The notes under the pieces: model-generated
The model's database searches: none
The model's input: only the letters and a program-made list of their open reading frames with translations
Told to the model about the DNA's origin: nothing
Assembly (NCBI RefSeq): GCF_027580225.2
Contig: NC_073352.2
Span: 5,086,501-5,150,500 of the forward strand
Direction of reading: 5' to 3'
Origin: Misgurnus anguillicaudatus
Taxonomy: Eukaryota > Chordata > Actinopteri > Cypriniformes > Cobitidae
DNA: 64,000 nt
Program-made: the position numbers and the translations under genes
In this document: positions 11,364 through 22,580 of the stretch, in pieces
How the letters are laid out: every line of letters starts with the position of its first letter
How positions within the stretch are numbered: position 1 is the first letter of the stretch

Positions 11364-11880
11364 TTGAAATTATCTCTCTTTACTTCCGGTTATGGGGTAT
11401 GGCAGGTGGGCTGGGTCCAGGAAAAGATTGCAGCAAATAGATGTGTTCGAGCTCATGCACCGCTGCGAAGACCAATCGGCGAGGTTTGTCGCTTTCAGTC
11501 GAGGGAGGAGTTGAAGACGGCTTGCCGTATTGTCAATCATGAATTAGATGTTAAATTAGTCAAGAAACAAACCTTGCAAAAAGTTGCAACCAAAAACTGT
11601 GACAGCTGCGGTGCATATTTAGACGATTGTATACTGTCGGCGCTAAAACTATGTCCACTCACAGGAAAGCTGCCGTCTCTCTCAACTTTCAAATACCACT
11701 ACAACCTGAATGGATGCTTACGATTTTATAGGGCCCTGCTCGGTGACTCCGGTGCGTAATTGAGCTGCCGCTTTAGCCCCGCCCAAATAAATCCTCAACA
11801 CAGAAATGAGGAATAACTAAAAAAAATACTTTTCAGTACTACATACTTTGCAATGCATTTCTAACATTTATAGGGGCGGA
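11364..11880 (+). other. open stretch without ATG, repeat-like
   Basis: A frame open for about 131 codons ends at 11759. It has no in-frame ATG and encodes a Cys-rich tract around CDSCGAYLDDC. It lies directly beside a TTAA MITE and ends in an AATAAA-containing stretch (11787). I do not recognise a domain. It may be part of an uncharacterised repeat or a decayed exon. Confidence 0.3.
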
Positions 11881-12244
11881 TTAAAGGTGCTCTAAGCGAA
11901 TTCACGCGTTTTAGACCATAAAACATTTTTTGTTACATACAGCAAACATCTCCTCACTATCTGCTTGCTACCTGACCGCTGATTAAACTGTAAAAAACGC
12001 GATCTCTGTAGACAGCCCAGCCTCCACAAATGGCAATAACAACACAGTGGCCAAACCTTGCACTACGAAACATAACAAAGTGTTCCAGCCAATAAACGAC
12101 AAGAAGGATTTGGGGGTGGGGGTTGGGCGCGTTCATGAAAGCACGGAAGGGAGGGGGAGGAGTTAGCTACGCTCCGTTTGTTTGAAAACAGTTCAAACGT
12201 CAACAAAAAGTGACGTCGCACAGATTCGCTTAGAGCACCTTTAA
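11881..12244. mobile_element. TTAA-bounded MITE (AGGTGCTCTAAGCGAAT ends)
   Basis: The ends TTAAAGGTGCTCTAAGCGAA and TTCGCTTAGAGCACCTTTAA are exact inverted repeats of 20 bp including TTAA. Length is 364 bp. GC-rich interior with no coding capacity. A common architecture for a recently active non-autonomous TTAA element. Confidence 0.85.
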
Positions 12245-13177
12245 AATGCATGTTGGAGCTGCCTTAATTTAAAAACACTTTGGTAATGACATACCTTAAC
12301 ATATATCATGTTTTATCTGTTGTTTTTTGTAAGGTTTGTTTGTAAAAACTATTAAAATGTCTTAATGGCCTAGCTCTGGATCAATCCAAACCCTGTCAGG
12401 GAAACCGCCCCATAATGTGTTTAGAAATTTGCGGAAATGACTTTACCCGGTCTATAAATGAATGATATGCATTACTGTAGATGTTGATGAACATGTGCTT
12501 GGCTCTTGTTAATTCTTCATTATTTCTCTCTCTGTTCAGCGATTCTCTCAGTTGTCATATTCACAGGCCTCATTTACTTCTGTTTCATGACACCCGGGCA
12601 GCCATCTGCCGCTCCAGCATTTCCTCTTCTGACAGTTGAGCGGGCACAGATCCATATGAGGGTTTGTTGGGGGGTGAAGACCGGCGTGATGAACTCGTGT
12701 AAGCTCGGATGTGTTTTAAATGAATTCTGGGCTGCTCGCCCACACGTTAAGTATATCACATACCCTAACAAACTCTATCACAAATGACAATGTGTTTCAT
12801 TTCCACTTTATACCAAAATACAAAGCCAAACTGAAACATTTACATTTATAGTAAGAGACTATACTTGCTGTGGTTTTACACCCGCAGTCTGAGATGGTGA
12901 CCGATAGTATACTGCTGGTGGTTTAGAGACTGCAAACTTTAAAAAGTTAACCCATACTGTATGTAGCCACCTATGATAATTAAGGGTGGAACAATAACCA
13001 TGAAAGTATAGTTGAAAATGTTTTATATTATTAAAAAGCTAATTTAAAATAAACCCCCTGCAAATCTATAAGCTTTTCTCATCTGTATGAATTAATCAGA
13101 TGAAATTTAAGCAGCAAATGTGGAGACCACTGGTAGCTATAAGTTATTGATTCATCAAAACAAGCTAGCTTTAGGGG
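12245..13177. other. single-copy-looking DNA with one exon-like segment
   Basis: At 12520-12539 a pyrimidine tract followed by CAG precedes an open segment whose translation begins with a hydrophobic, membrane-helix-like run (ILSVVIFTGLIYFCFMTPG) and continues for about 80 codons to a stop at 12787. No consensus donor follows and I cannot name a family. It is a weak exon candidate; everything else here is unassigned. Confidence 0.25.
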
Positions 13178-13179
13178 TT

Positions 13180-13332
13180 GTGTACACCAGTGTTGGGAGG
13201 GGGGGCGAAATCAAAATATGTGTTCAGAGTGTCATGTGTGGCTTGTCATGTCAAAATATGTGTTCGGTGCGTCATGTGAACCTTTGTGCATTATGCGTCA
13301 GTATTAAAAAAGTAGTCACCACTGGTGTACAC
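13180..13332. repeat. small inverted-end element with internal 40-bp duplication
   Basis: TGTACACCAGTG near 13181 and CACTGGTGTACA at 13320-13331 are exact inverted repeats. Between them a unit of about 40 bp starting TCAAAATATGTGTTC occurs twice. Possibly a small MITE; no target duplication found. Confidence 0.45.
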
Positions 13333-13618
13333 TAAGGCGTATGTTTTCAGTAGTTCCAATTGAAGCTCAGTACTTTTCAAAAACAGCAGCAGCTGGCTAT
13401 CCGATTTTTTTCCGCGCTCCCCGCTGAGCACCCTGAGTAGAAAAATTTGCAACTTTGGGTGAAACGCTTGACTTGTCAATGCAACTTCTTACTCGGCTGT
13501 CCAATCACAGTGGAGGGGGCAGGACAAACATCACAACAAGAACCAGTTCAATGACTGATAAACAAAGCTAAAGTGTCTTAGCAACCAAAGCGCTTTGTAC
13601 ACATCCCCTTTGTGCTTA

Positions 13619-14672
13619 CAGGGGGGAAAATAAGTATTTGAAATTTAGCATTTTTATCAGTAAGGGGATTTCTAAGTGGGCTATTGACACAAATTTCCAC
13701 CAGATGTAGCCATCAAACCAAATATTTAATTCATACAAAGATAGCAGAACATTTAAGTATACAAGTTGAGGCATAATAAATAAAGTGAAATGACACAGGG
13801 AATAAGTATTGAATACTTTGTAGAAAAGCCTTTGTTGGTGATTACAGCTTCTAGACGCCTCTTGTATGGAGAGATCAGTGGTCTGCATTGCTCAGGAGTG
13901 ATTCTGGCCCATTCTTCCACACAAATGGTCTTTAAATCTTAAATCTTGTGCCTCTTTTATGAACTTTGATCTTCAGTTATCTCCATAGATTTTCTATAGG
14001 ATTTAGGTCAGGTGATTGACTGACAACTTAATTGTTTCCTTGTCTTCCTGAAGTTCTGCCTGAGTGGTTCTTGGCTCTCCTGATAATTATTTGGACTCCT
14101 CTGACAGGAATCTTACATGGAGCACCTGATTGTGGCTGGTTTATGGTGAACTGATGCTCTTTCCATATCCGGATAATGGCCCCCACAGTGTTCTCAGGAA
14201 CATTCAGCGTTCTGGAAATGCACCTATAACCATTCCCATCAAAATGCTCTTCAACAATAAGATTATGAAGATCTTGAGAGTTTTTTCCTTTTACCCATCA
14301 TGAAGTCTTTCCTGTGTGCCTCCTGGGTAATGAGAAGCCTTAATAGGCCATCAATTAGGACTAAAGCAGCTGATATCAATTAGTACTGATAGGGGTGCAG
14401 GGTTTCTTCAATATTGACAGATTTCAGGTGATGATCTGGCTTTTTGCACCTTGTTCTCTTCATGTGTTCAATACTTATTCCCTTTGTCATTTCACTTTAT
14501 TTATTATGACTCAACTTGTATACTTAAATGTTCTGATTTCTTTGTATGAATTCAATATTTGGCTTGATGGCTACATCTGGTGGAAATTTTGTGTCAATAC
14601 GTTTGTGCCCACTTAGAAATCTTCTTACTGATAAAAATGCTGATGTGTCAAATTCTTATTTTTTTCACGCTG
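13619..14672. mobile_element. Tc1/mariner-type non-autonomous element, ~190-bp inverted repeats
   Basis: The left inverted repeat is about 13619-13815 and the right about 14468-14672. Both contain ATAAGTATTTG-like starts, the TTTTTATCAGTAAG block and ACACAGGGAATAAGTATTGA. A TA dinucleotide flanks each end (13617-13618 and 14673-14674), the canonical Tc1/mariner target duplication. The 650-bp middle has no transposase domain I can recognise. Open stretches over the two repeats are mirror images of each other, not genes. Confidence 0.85.
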
Positions 14673-14674
14673 TA

Positions 14675-15049
14675 TTTGTCCAGATCCTCTTGGTGGTTGT
14701 ACCGATTATCTTATAATCCAGCATAGCAAATTAAAACAACTTCGTTTTGCAAGTCAATTCAACCTACTATTTTAACCTACTAAGACACAAACTTTGGTTT
14801 GTCTTGTTTCAAATTTCTACCAGCTATTTTGGGGGTTAGGAAGAACCAATAAATATAATAACCAAATATCTAAGTACATGAAGCAGTGTAATTGTCCATG
14901 TTTGTGTTCAACATGTTCCAGTTACACAGAATTAAGTATTATGGTGCAAACAGTAAAAAAATGATCCAGGTCTGAGGTTAATTTGACATAACTCATAAAA
15001 ACAAGGTAAAATTGTTTAACTTAATTTGTTGAGTTAAAGTAACATGCTC
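14675..15049. other. no feature seen
   Basis: AT-rich, no recognised element or coding segment. Confidence 0.4.
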
Positions 15050-15305
15050 TTAGCTCAGTGGTCTTGGGTTCAATCTCAGGGAGCACACATACTGATACAA
15101 AATAGTTATACCTTTTTAACCTCTTCAGACCCTGCGTCCACTGGAATGGACATCACATGTTTTGTGGTTCAAACCAATAAAATGGTGATTAACCTATCAA
15201 AATAAGGCCCACTGATTAAACGCCTGAAAAATCTGGTCTGAAGGGGTTAATGTACTGCAAGTCCCTTTGGATAAAAGCGTCTGCCAAATGCATTAAAAAT
15301 AATGT
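15050..15305 (+). mobile_element. tRNA-headed SINE, interrupted by a TTAA MITE
   Basis: The head shows an A box (TAGCTCAGTGG at 15051) and a B box (GGTTCAATCTC at 15068), but the stretch between them is shortened compared with a full tRNA head. The linker ACACATACTGATACAAAATA follows. The LINE-like tail (GTCCCTTTGGATAAAAGCGTCTGCC, split here for length: CCTTTGGATAAAAGCGTCTG) resumes at 15257. A 127-bp element with TTAA on both sides separates linker and tail. Confidence 0.75.
15116..15250. mobile_element. TTAA-flanked MITE inserted in SINE
   Basis: TTAA at 15116-15119 and 15247-15250 flank a body that begins CCTCTTCAGACC and ends GGTCTGAAGGGG. CCY termini next to TTAA are the piggyBac pattern. 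It splits the SINE linker from its tail, so it is younger than the SINE. Confidence 0.8.
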
Positions 15306-16853
15306 AACGTAAAAATATATTGATTTGACATTTTTTACAGTGTCGTTTTTATGAACTTGTCTTGCTAAACTTTCATTTCTGGTCATTTTTGTCACTAAGG
15401 AAATTATTCATGGTGCAGTTGTGCTCTATAAATCAAATTGTAGTCTCGTAAGCCAGGTTTTTGACTGTGAACATAAAACCCGCTGTAGTGGATTTACAAC
15501 AGCTCATTCTGCAATAAAGTCGAGGGGCCTTAAAATTATTTTCAGCGAGACATTAATATCTTTCTTCTGTATCCTTCTCATCATAGTTGGACTCCTTACA
15601 TTTAAACTTATTTTGTATACTTTACACTTATACAGTTGCTATCCTGTCCTTGGCGTGATCCAGCAGAATATCTTCTTGACACCAAAACAACAACACTGTA
15701 CGTGTGTTTATGCTTCTGGACCCACAATGCACTTCTTTGTAGATTTTTCTTGTAACCTTTCATCACTGATCAAGCCATTATCTCTCTCTCTCGCTCCCAT
15801 TTTCGCTTTCATTTATCACAATAAACCAGCTTCACAAGATGCAGAGGAATCAATCAATGGGAATACCTGCCCTCTCTCTCTCTCCATTATGCTGTGCGTT
15901 TATCTCTTTCACCCTCAGGTAAAGCTCTATCAGCCTCATCTCTTTACCTCATTTCCCTTCTCAGGACAGACATTGATTATGTATGCGTCTCTCTGCTGAA
16001 TGTGATCTTTCTGTATTCCTTGTGTACTCGTATCATTCTCTCCTTGTCAATCCGGCCCCACTCAGGCAGCCGTAGGGTTTGCAGTCCAAACAGCTAGACA
16101 TTAAGAAAAACCTTTATTTCTCCTTGACCTCAGGGCTGGAGGTGTTGAGATGAAGCTATTTCATTATGCAGCAGTGAGGCAGAAGGATACGGAGGATAAT
16201 GGTGTTGTGTGAGATTGGTGACGTCTCGCTGTCATGTGAAGGGCGATGGTTACATCCGTCTCTGCTGAAAGAGCTTACGACCCTTCCTAACTGAATTACC
16301 ACAATATTATTTTATTCACCGTGACGTTTACATTAGAAACGCTGCATTGTCCAGTTTTTTGTATTACATGGAATGGTCTTATAAATGAGAAGTGGAATGG
16401 TACAGCTTGCATTTATGCTTTATTCATAGTTAGTTTGGTTTCCCACATTCTTAAATACGTTTCATATGGCATACAGTATCATATATAACCTGCAGTCCAT
16501 CTGGATTTAATAACAGTTAGCCTAGGCTGTCCATCTCATTGTGAAAAACACGGTTAGCCCTTAGCCTGTTAACATTAACAGTAGTTTATCAGGTTGTTTT
16601 CATTTAGGTGAACCTGTTTACATGTATTTGGCACCACCTACCACATATATTTTGTAGGTGTACAGTTTGAATAACATGTCTAGAGCTCGAATATAAGACA
16701 AAATTTTCCATTAAATAATTGTCGTCAGTAGTTTCACCAATTTTCAGTTTCTCTGTGATTACTTGTAATTACATTTGTGTTATATCGGCCAATTGGCCAC
16801 ACTGCTTTATTCTCAATATCCATATTGGCCATTAAAAACGCGCTGTTAAGTAG
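15306..16853. other. apparently single-copy non-coding DNA
   Basis: Region 15700-16290 is of higher complexity with TCTC-rich tracts. An open stretch of 192 codons (15421-15999) has no ATG at its start and no domain, and I do not call it a gene. It could hold conserved non-coding sequence; that cannot be judged without other genomes. Confidence 0.4.
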
Positions 16854-17139
16854 GGCTGCAACAATGAATCAATAATAATAGACTATGAAATTTATTGTCA
16901 ACAAAATATTATTGATTTGGTTTGTGACATCACGTGCTCCCGCACCACCGCCGGACAGCGGACATGCGTGCTGCGCGTTCAAATTCAGACACTTTTTCTT
17001 TATACAATGCGTGCTGCACTTTTATTCAGGCACTTCTGCTCACCCCGTAACCAGCTTGGTGCCAGGTCCCCTGCCTGTCGGCAGAGATCTGGATTGGGCT
17101 ACTTTTAAACCGTTGATGTTTTTCTGCTGGTTAGATATT

Positions 17140-17390
17140 AAAGGCGGAGTGCACAATGTTTGAAAAACGCTTTTGAAAAGGAGACGAGCCGACTACTAAA
17201 ACACACTTATAGCCAATCAGCAGTAAGGAGCGTGTCTACTAACCGACATCCTTGCCGGGTTGCGTATGTGTGGGGCGGGTCTTTTAAAAGAAGGTCCAGA
17301 TTCTATTGGGGTAGGGGCGTGTTTGTTTTGGTGATTTCAAATATCAACATTGGCTTTCAAACATTTTATTTTTATAATGAATAATGTTCA
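17140..17390 (+). mobile_element. MITE fragment (TTAAAGGCGGAGTGCA start)
   Basis: It begins ATTAAAGGCGGAGTGCACAA, again with TTAA at its edge. The matching right end is not preserved. No coding capacity. Confidence 0.4.
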
Positions 17391-17654
17391 TTATCATCAA
17401 GGTCTGAAGTTAACAATTCAAATGAGTTTATTATTCTGTGCCAAGCAAATCACTGATGACTCAATTTTATTGATATTTTAACATTTAAAGATGTTTTTAA
17501 AAGCTGCACAATTTTTTTTAAATTTAAAATATCAAAAGATTATATTAGTAAACCTCTGTAGTGGCTTTTGTAGTACACTTCTACACGTGAATATCCTAAT
17601 TTAGTGCGTTATTTAGCTATAATAAGTGAAAAATCTAAATGCACTTTTTTGTTT

Positions 17655-17857
17655 TTAACCCAGGGCTGGGTCACTATTGGACAGAACACATTTCCGGGTT
17701 AAAATGACCCAAATAATGGGTTGTTTTAACCCAACTGCTTGGTTGTTTTAACATAGTTGATTAACAATAACCCAGCAGTTAGTAATAACAACCTAATATT
17801 AGGGTCATTTTAACCCAGAAGTGTGTTCTGTCCAATAGTTACCCAGCCCAATATTTT
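17655..17857. mobile_element. foldback MITE (CCCAGGGCTGGGT arms)
   Basis: Arms of about 48 bp (17663-17710 and 17802-17849) are near-perfect complements; outer sequence GGGCTGGGTCACTATTGG pairs with CCAATAGTTACCCAGCCC. Further AACCC/GGGTT pairs lie inside. It sits within the hAT-like element at 16854. Confidence 0.8.
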
Positions 17858-17945
17858 TTAAAGTGAAAGTAAATATTTACATTTTTATCCGATTAGTCGA
17901 TTAATAAAAAATAATCGCCTGATTAATCGATTATAAAAATAATTA

Positions 17946-19045
17946 GACACTGGCTTTATTGTGCCGTCAAATTAACACTGTTTGTTTGACAATCTCATCC
18001 AAGAATAAATTTTGAACCAATGGAGGAAACCCTTTTTGGGATGCTAGTGATGTTGCAAAGAAAAGACACGCTTTGCTTTCAGCTTTTTTGCATAAGATGT
18101 TATTGGTAATATTAACAATACTGCACACACACACACTGATGTGCAAATTTTGAATACCCACTGGAAATAGTATACCATCATGTATGGTTTTAAAGATGCT
18201 GTACTGTTTTTTAATGCATCAGTGCTCTTTAGAATAGAATGGCTGAAATAGGAATTGGGATACAGTAGTAGTTACAGTTCATATAATTCATTATGATGTG
18301 TATCTCTTTCTCATTGGCCTGATTTAGTGCCTGTTTATATGTGCTTTTCTACCTAGTGATCTGATTGGCTTCTTGTCAATAAGCATCTCTCAACTCTGCA
18401 TCCTTCAAATTGATTCACTCGGTTAGGTGTATCGTATCATCACAGAAACAAAGACATCCCTGTGTTTGAAAGCCACCTAATTTCTAGTCAGGAATCTCAG
18501 TTCACTCTTACTAGGGCTTAGGTCGTGAGATCCTTTTTTAGTTTCTCTTGTTTGGTGTGTCTCCTATAAAAAGCTTAAAAGTCGCATGTATAAGTATTAA
18601 AAGAATCAGAATGAAATCCCAGCAGAAGGAAAAATAGATGTCAGAATAGTGTATTACTTTGGGATTTTAATACCATTAATCACAAGATCCAAAAATAGTA
18701 AGAAGTGTTCAGCGCAGGTCTACCAGCTGTAGTACAGTTATATTTTAGCATAAAACTGCGCACAAGTACTTATTTGAAATAATTAATATTAAGCAAAGGT
18801 AATAATGTTACTATTTACTAGAAGTTGGAGTCCAAAAATCATCTAGTAAATGAAGTACTCAATTTAATTGTTACTTTAGATTGTGATGTCAGTAAAGCTT
18901 GTAATTTATACTGTAAGGGATTTAAGAGGAGTTTAAGTACAAATATAGCTGTTTCCTTCAGAAAAGTCAAATCTAGTTTTACATTTAAAGCACAATATAT
19001 TTATTCATGGGGCTCTGCTTTACTGCAGATTAATATCAATGGTGT
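17946..19045. other. no feature seen
   Basis: AT-rich with a short CA run at 18124-18137. No recognised gene or element. Confidence 0.4.
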
Positions 19046-19230
19046 ACATTTACATTTATTCATTTAGCTGACGCTTTTATCCAAAGCGACTAACAATCGC
19101 TATATATGTCAGAGGTCGCTAGCTTCTGGAGCAACTAAGGGGTTAAGTGTCTTGCTCAGGGACACAATATTGTGTCACAGTGGATTCAAACCTGGGTCTC
19201 TACACCCGGGTGTAGATGGGGTGATGTGGT
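19046..19230 (-). mobile_element. tRNA-related SINE, antisense
   Basis: The left part is the reverse of the fish SINE tail (ATTTAGCTGACGCTTTTATCC). The right part, read on the minus strand, contains GACCCAGGTTTGAATCC, a B-box-like element. The order, tail then head, shows a minus-strand insertion. Confidence 0.6.
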
Positions 19231-19524
19231 TGATGTGGGTGATGTTGATGATAGTGAAGTGATGCAAGTTCAGTTTGGATAAATGTTTGCTTTTCCCTGA
19301 ACAGACCCTCATTGTATATACATACAGTAACTGCCCCTGTCTATACCATACAAATCACCTCATGACCGACCTATAGGGTCCATGCTAACTTTGCATTTCA
19401 AAGAGCATCTCTTTCTCTCTCACTAAAGCACACAATCTTCAAATATTTTATGTATGTATCCAGATTTTTGGTCTCGTAGCCACAGCTCAGTAATCCAGCT
19501 TGAGTATATTTTTGTATCAAGCGT

Positions 19525-20320
19525 GCCGCTCAAGCCCTGAAAAGTGAAGCCAAAATGTGTCGATCGCCTCCCCTCCCAGTGACTGGTCCCAGTATAGGTC
19601 ATAAACCCCGCCTCCCCCATGTTATGCAATGGGACTTGAGACCAACTAAACAATTTAATAACACTTCAATTATCTTTTTTAAGAAGCTGGTTTCTGTCAT
19701 TTACTGTTATCTGTTTATCATGCTGATGTAAATTCAAGTGTTTGTTTTTAAAATAAGTTTGTGTTTAGTTAGTTATTTAATGATTTAAAAACAGTGGTGT
19801 GTCACGTCATGATTGACAGCTGTGATATGTGCATTCTGTGAGGGCGGGCCTTGATTTCACGGCTTTACGTCCTGCTCACTACTGCGCAGGACTGGTCCTG
19901 AAATTGCTACAGACTCAAGACCCAAGATGTCAGCAATTCAGTCCCCCCTGGCAATTCAGTCTCCCCTAGGACCCCGATTGGTACCTAGCACTAATGCCTG
20001 TTCAAAAATTTGTCATTGCGATATCTCGTCTGCGTTAGCGAACTAACAAGCTAATTATGTTGTACAAAATAGAAGCATACAATTTTTTTTAAATAAAAGT
20101 TAACAAAAAAAATATAATAAACTAATATTCATGTTGCAAACACGTCAGTACTTGTGTGTCATCATCTGCTTTTCAAAAAATTATTAACATACCTTACAAA
20201 ATGCATTTTTTTAATAGTAAAAGTGTAGTAATCATAGTATATCAGGACGCTGGCGGCTTCACTTTTCACCAATGGAAGAGAGCGAACGGGCGTTGTCTAT
20301 CTTTTTTACAGTCTATGGTT
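19525..20320 (+). mobile_element. repeat family B, copy 1 (GAAAAGTGAAGCC)
   Basis: It shares with 34778-35262 the start TGAAAAGTGAAGCCA, the phrase GTCATAAACCCCGCC, and the right end TCTATCTTTTTTACAGTCTATG-like sequence. In this copy GGCTTCACTTTTCA (20255) is an exact inverse of the start. No protein domain. Superfamily unknown. Confidence 0.6.
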
Positions 20321-21510
20321 TGTATTTACGTCGTAATGTGACATTTATGCAATCTGGTTGTGTTTAAAAATAAAACAAATCCTACAGTAGATTGGGTGTA
20401 AAACAATAATCGAACATGCAGTAGTTAATATTATTAAATACACTTTTGTTTTGCTCTAATACCGATGTATGACCTCCATACAGTTATTAAAAATCAGTCA
20501 CATACTAAAGTAAGGCAGAAAAACTCTCTCATCCTGTATTTGCCCGTCATGTTTCCATCCTTAATTCGAAAGCCGTAAATCTTTTTTAAAAAACGTGACT
20601 CGCCAAAAAACTCTTTAAAAAGTCTTTTTAGTATCTTTATAATAAGTGCATTCATAAAATCTTTTCACAAGCATAAAATCGTTTCTCTGTCTATCTCTCT
20701 GATCACTTAAGCATCTAATATATAAATAACTTTTCTATCATGTACATCTGCTCATAGCTGCTTCAGAGAGCAAATGTTTTCCCATCTTATTCACCCGTTC
20801 AGTTAATGCCATGAGGCAGGAATATAATATCACACAACATTAATCACTTACACTCAGGGCAAATGGCCGGTGACTTGAGAAAAGACCAGCCATAAATATA
20901 TTTTACTGACCATAAAACAGTGTTTTCAAGCTACATCTGCACAACTAAACATATTTAAGTAACACCATGCAATAAGGTTATATGTATTAATATACATTAA
21001 CTAATCTTAAATTAATCTTAACCCAAACATATTTTCAACTTCAAACACCCATAAACTACCTTCAACAGACAATGATCAACTAACAATTATATCAACTAAC
21101 ATTAACAAAGATTTTATAAAAGATAAATTCATGCCAGGCTTCAGTCACTCTTTTTTACATCCATTCCTATTTCACCTCATCCTTCATCAAGTGTCTATAT
21201 TCACATGCAAGCCGGTCTCTACTCTCTAATTTATCGTCATTGAAGTTCGACTTCCCACTGCATCGCGCAGAGCGACCGGATTATGACGTCAAACCGTAGT
21301 TTTGACGAGCAAGAGCAATTCGTAAGCACCGTTCTCGACTCGTTTTCCATATACCTTGATGTCATCATCACCCATTGGTCTGTCAAGAGCTGCACGACAA
21401 CAACACCCGTTAGCGCTGTGCACCGGCCAACTGGTGATTGATGCAGTTTCATACACACACCAGTGACTATTTTTACTCACATTTGGCGCTTGATGAGTGT
21501 TCATTTTAGA
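20321..21510. other. no feature seen
   Basis: AT-rich, no recognised gene or element. Minus-strand open stretches at 21237-21504 overlap each other and have no domain. Confidence 0.4.
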
Positions 21511-21599
21511 ACCTGCTTACCTAGCCTGGTTAAAACCAGACCATTCTCAGTAGTTACTGAGTTATGGTCTGGCAAAGCTTTATAGACAAATCATTTCCA

Positions 21600-22578
21600 A
21601 AGTAGCATCACCAACGGACCTCGCTCAAATGCCTCTGGGAGCGATTGGATAGACCTAAAACCAATCAGAGCGATGAAGGGGATGACGTATGCACCACTAC
21701 CAGAGGGCTCGCTGCTCTCGCTAATGCTGCGTTTACACCAGCCCTGGTAGAGGCGTGAAGCGCTAGTGTTTTCAATGTTAAGTCAATGTGATGACGCGTG
21801 GACGCGCGTCTAGAGGTCTCGCGCCGCCGATGAGGCGTTTGGCACGGCGCGGAAGACACGTTTCTGCCTCGTTCACGCTAAAAAAGACCTCGCTTAAAAG
21901 AGTGTCAGTGAGGACATTGGGCAACCTGGTAAGTTGTAATACACATTTCACTTTTGAGTCGTCGTGACGTTTATCGACCCGCGCCGTTTATTTTCCCCCA
22001 TAGTAAGGTTACCAAATACAAACCGGTAACTCTCTCGATAAATGCACAATCAACATCAGTCATCTTGCAAACAGACAACCGCATAGCACTTGCCCCTCCC
22101 ACAAGAAGCGGATTTTGCTTATGACAGGTGTCAAGTACTTGCTTTTTCTCTGCGCGAATGCATTCAAACTGTGCAAGCGACAAAAACTAGGCGCAGTAGA
22201 CGCAATTTTGATGCCTGAAACGCGGTTGGTGTAAACGCAGCATAAGACCCATTCGTTTAGCTACCAAAGTTGCAAGCTGGTATATCAGACTTTTGCCAAA
22301 TCCAGTCCGTAAGACAACGATAACATCTTTTTTTTTAGATATGAAGGCTTTGAGTGTTTTTCTTTGCTCGGGTTTAACGAAAAGGAAAAGTTTAAATCGC
22401 TTAAAACAGACGCGATAGCTGATTTGAACGAGTGATGTTTCACAGCGGCATTCGTCTGTGTAATGTACAAAATCTGCTTCACCGTCGCTGCGCTGTCATC
22501 ATCGTGTAAAGCCCGCCTTAACGTTTCTGATTGGTGCCACGATTTCTCAGCATTAGAAATGGGCTTCAATGGCCTCTT
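21600..22578 (-). pseudogene. RecQ-like helicase fragment, broken and split by a MITE
   Basis: Read on the minus strand from about 22450, the sequence encodes LNFSFSLNP, then after a frame change PEQRKTLKAFISKK, then after a second change at the A-run (22322-22332) a Walker A segment LRTGFGKSLIYQL (codons at 22262-22312). These match the Q-motif side and motif I of RecQ-family DEAH helicases. A Harbinger-type MITE (21725-22242) follows, and beyond it PLVVV and, in another frame, VIPFIALI (21663-21708) match motif Ia. At least three frame breaks exclude a working protein. Such helicase fragments are carried by repeats in fish, so a transposon origin is likely, but the source element is not identified. 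Confidence 0.7.
21725..22242. mobile_element. Harbinger-type MITE with TAA target duplication
   Basis: Perfect 16-bp inverted repeats, TGCTGCGTTTACACCA at the left and its complement at the right, flanked by TAA at 21722-21724 and 22243-22245. A 3-bp TWA duplication is diagnostic of PIF/Harbinger transposition. The 518-bp, fairly GC-rich interior has no coding domain. It interrupts the helicase fragment. Confidence 0.85.
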
Positions 22579-22580
22579 TG

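Larger units (their letters stand above)
16854..17945. mobile_element. hAT-like element, right end incomplete
   Basis: The left end TAGGGCTGCAACAATGAATC and the right sequence GATTAATCGATTATAAAAAT are typical of a hAT-like family whose ends are AATCGATTA-rich. The last dozen bases expected on the right are missing and no duplication is visible. The interior holds two other insertions: a MITE starting at about 17140 and a foldback at 17655-17857. Confidence 0.5.

Noticed and set aside
11364..11759. 131-codon open stretch as a gene
   Set aside because: No ATG within the frame; it lies in repeat-like DNA next to a TTAA MITE. Kept only as an unexplained open stretch.
13616..14616. Mirror-image open frames of 90 and 73 codons
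   Set aside because: They are the two inverted repeats of the TA-flanked element read in opposite directions.
15421..15999. 192-codon plus-strand open stretch
   Set aside because: It does not start at an ATG, is low in complexity at several points, and has no recognisable domain.
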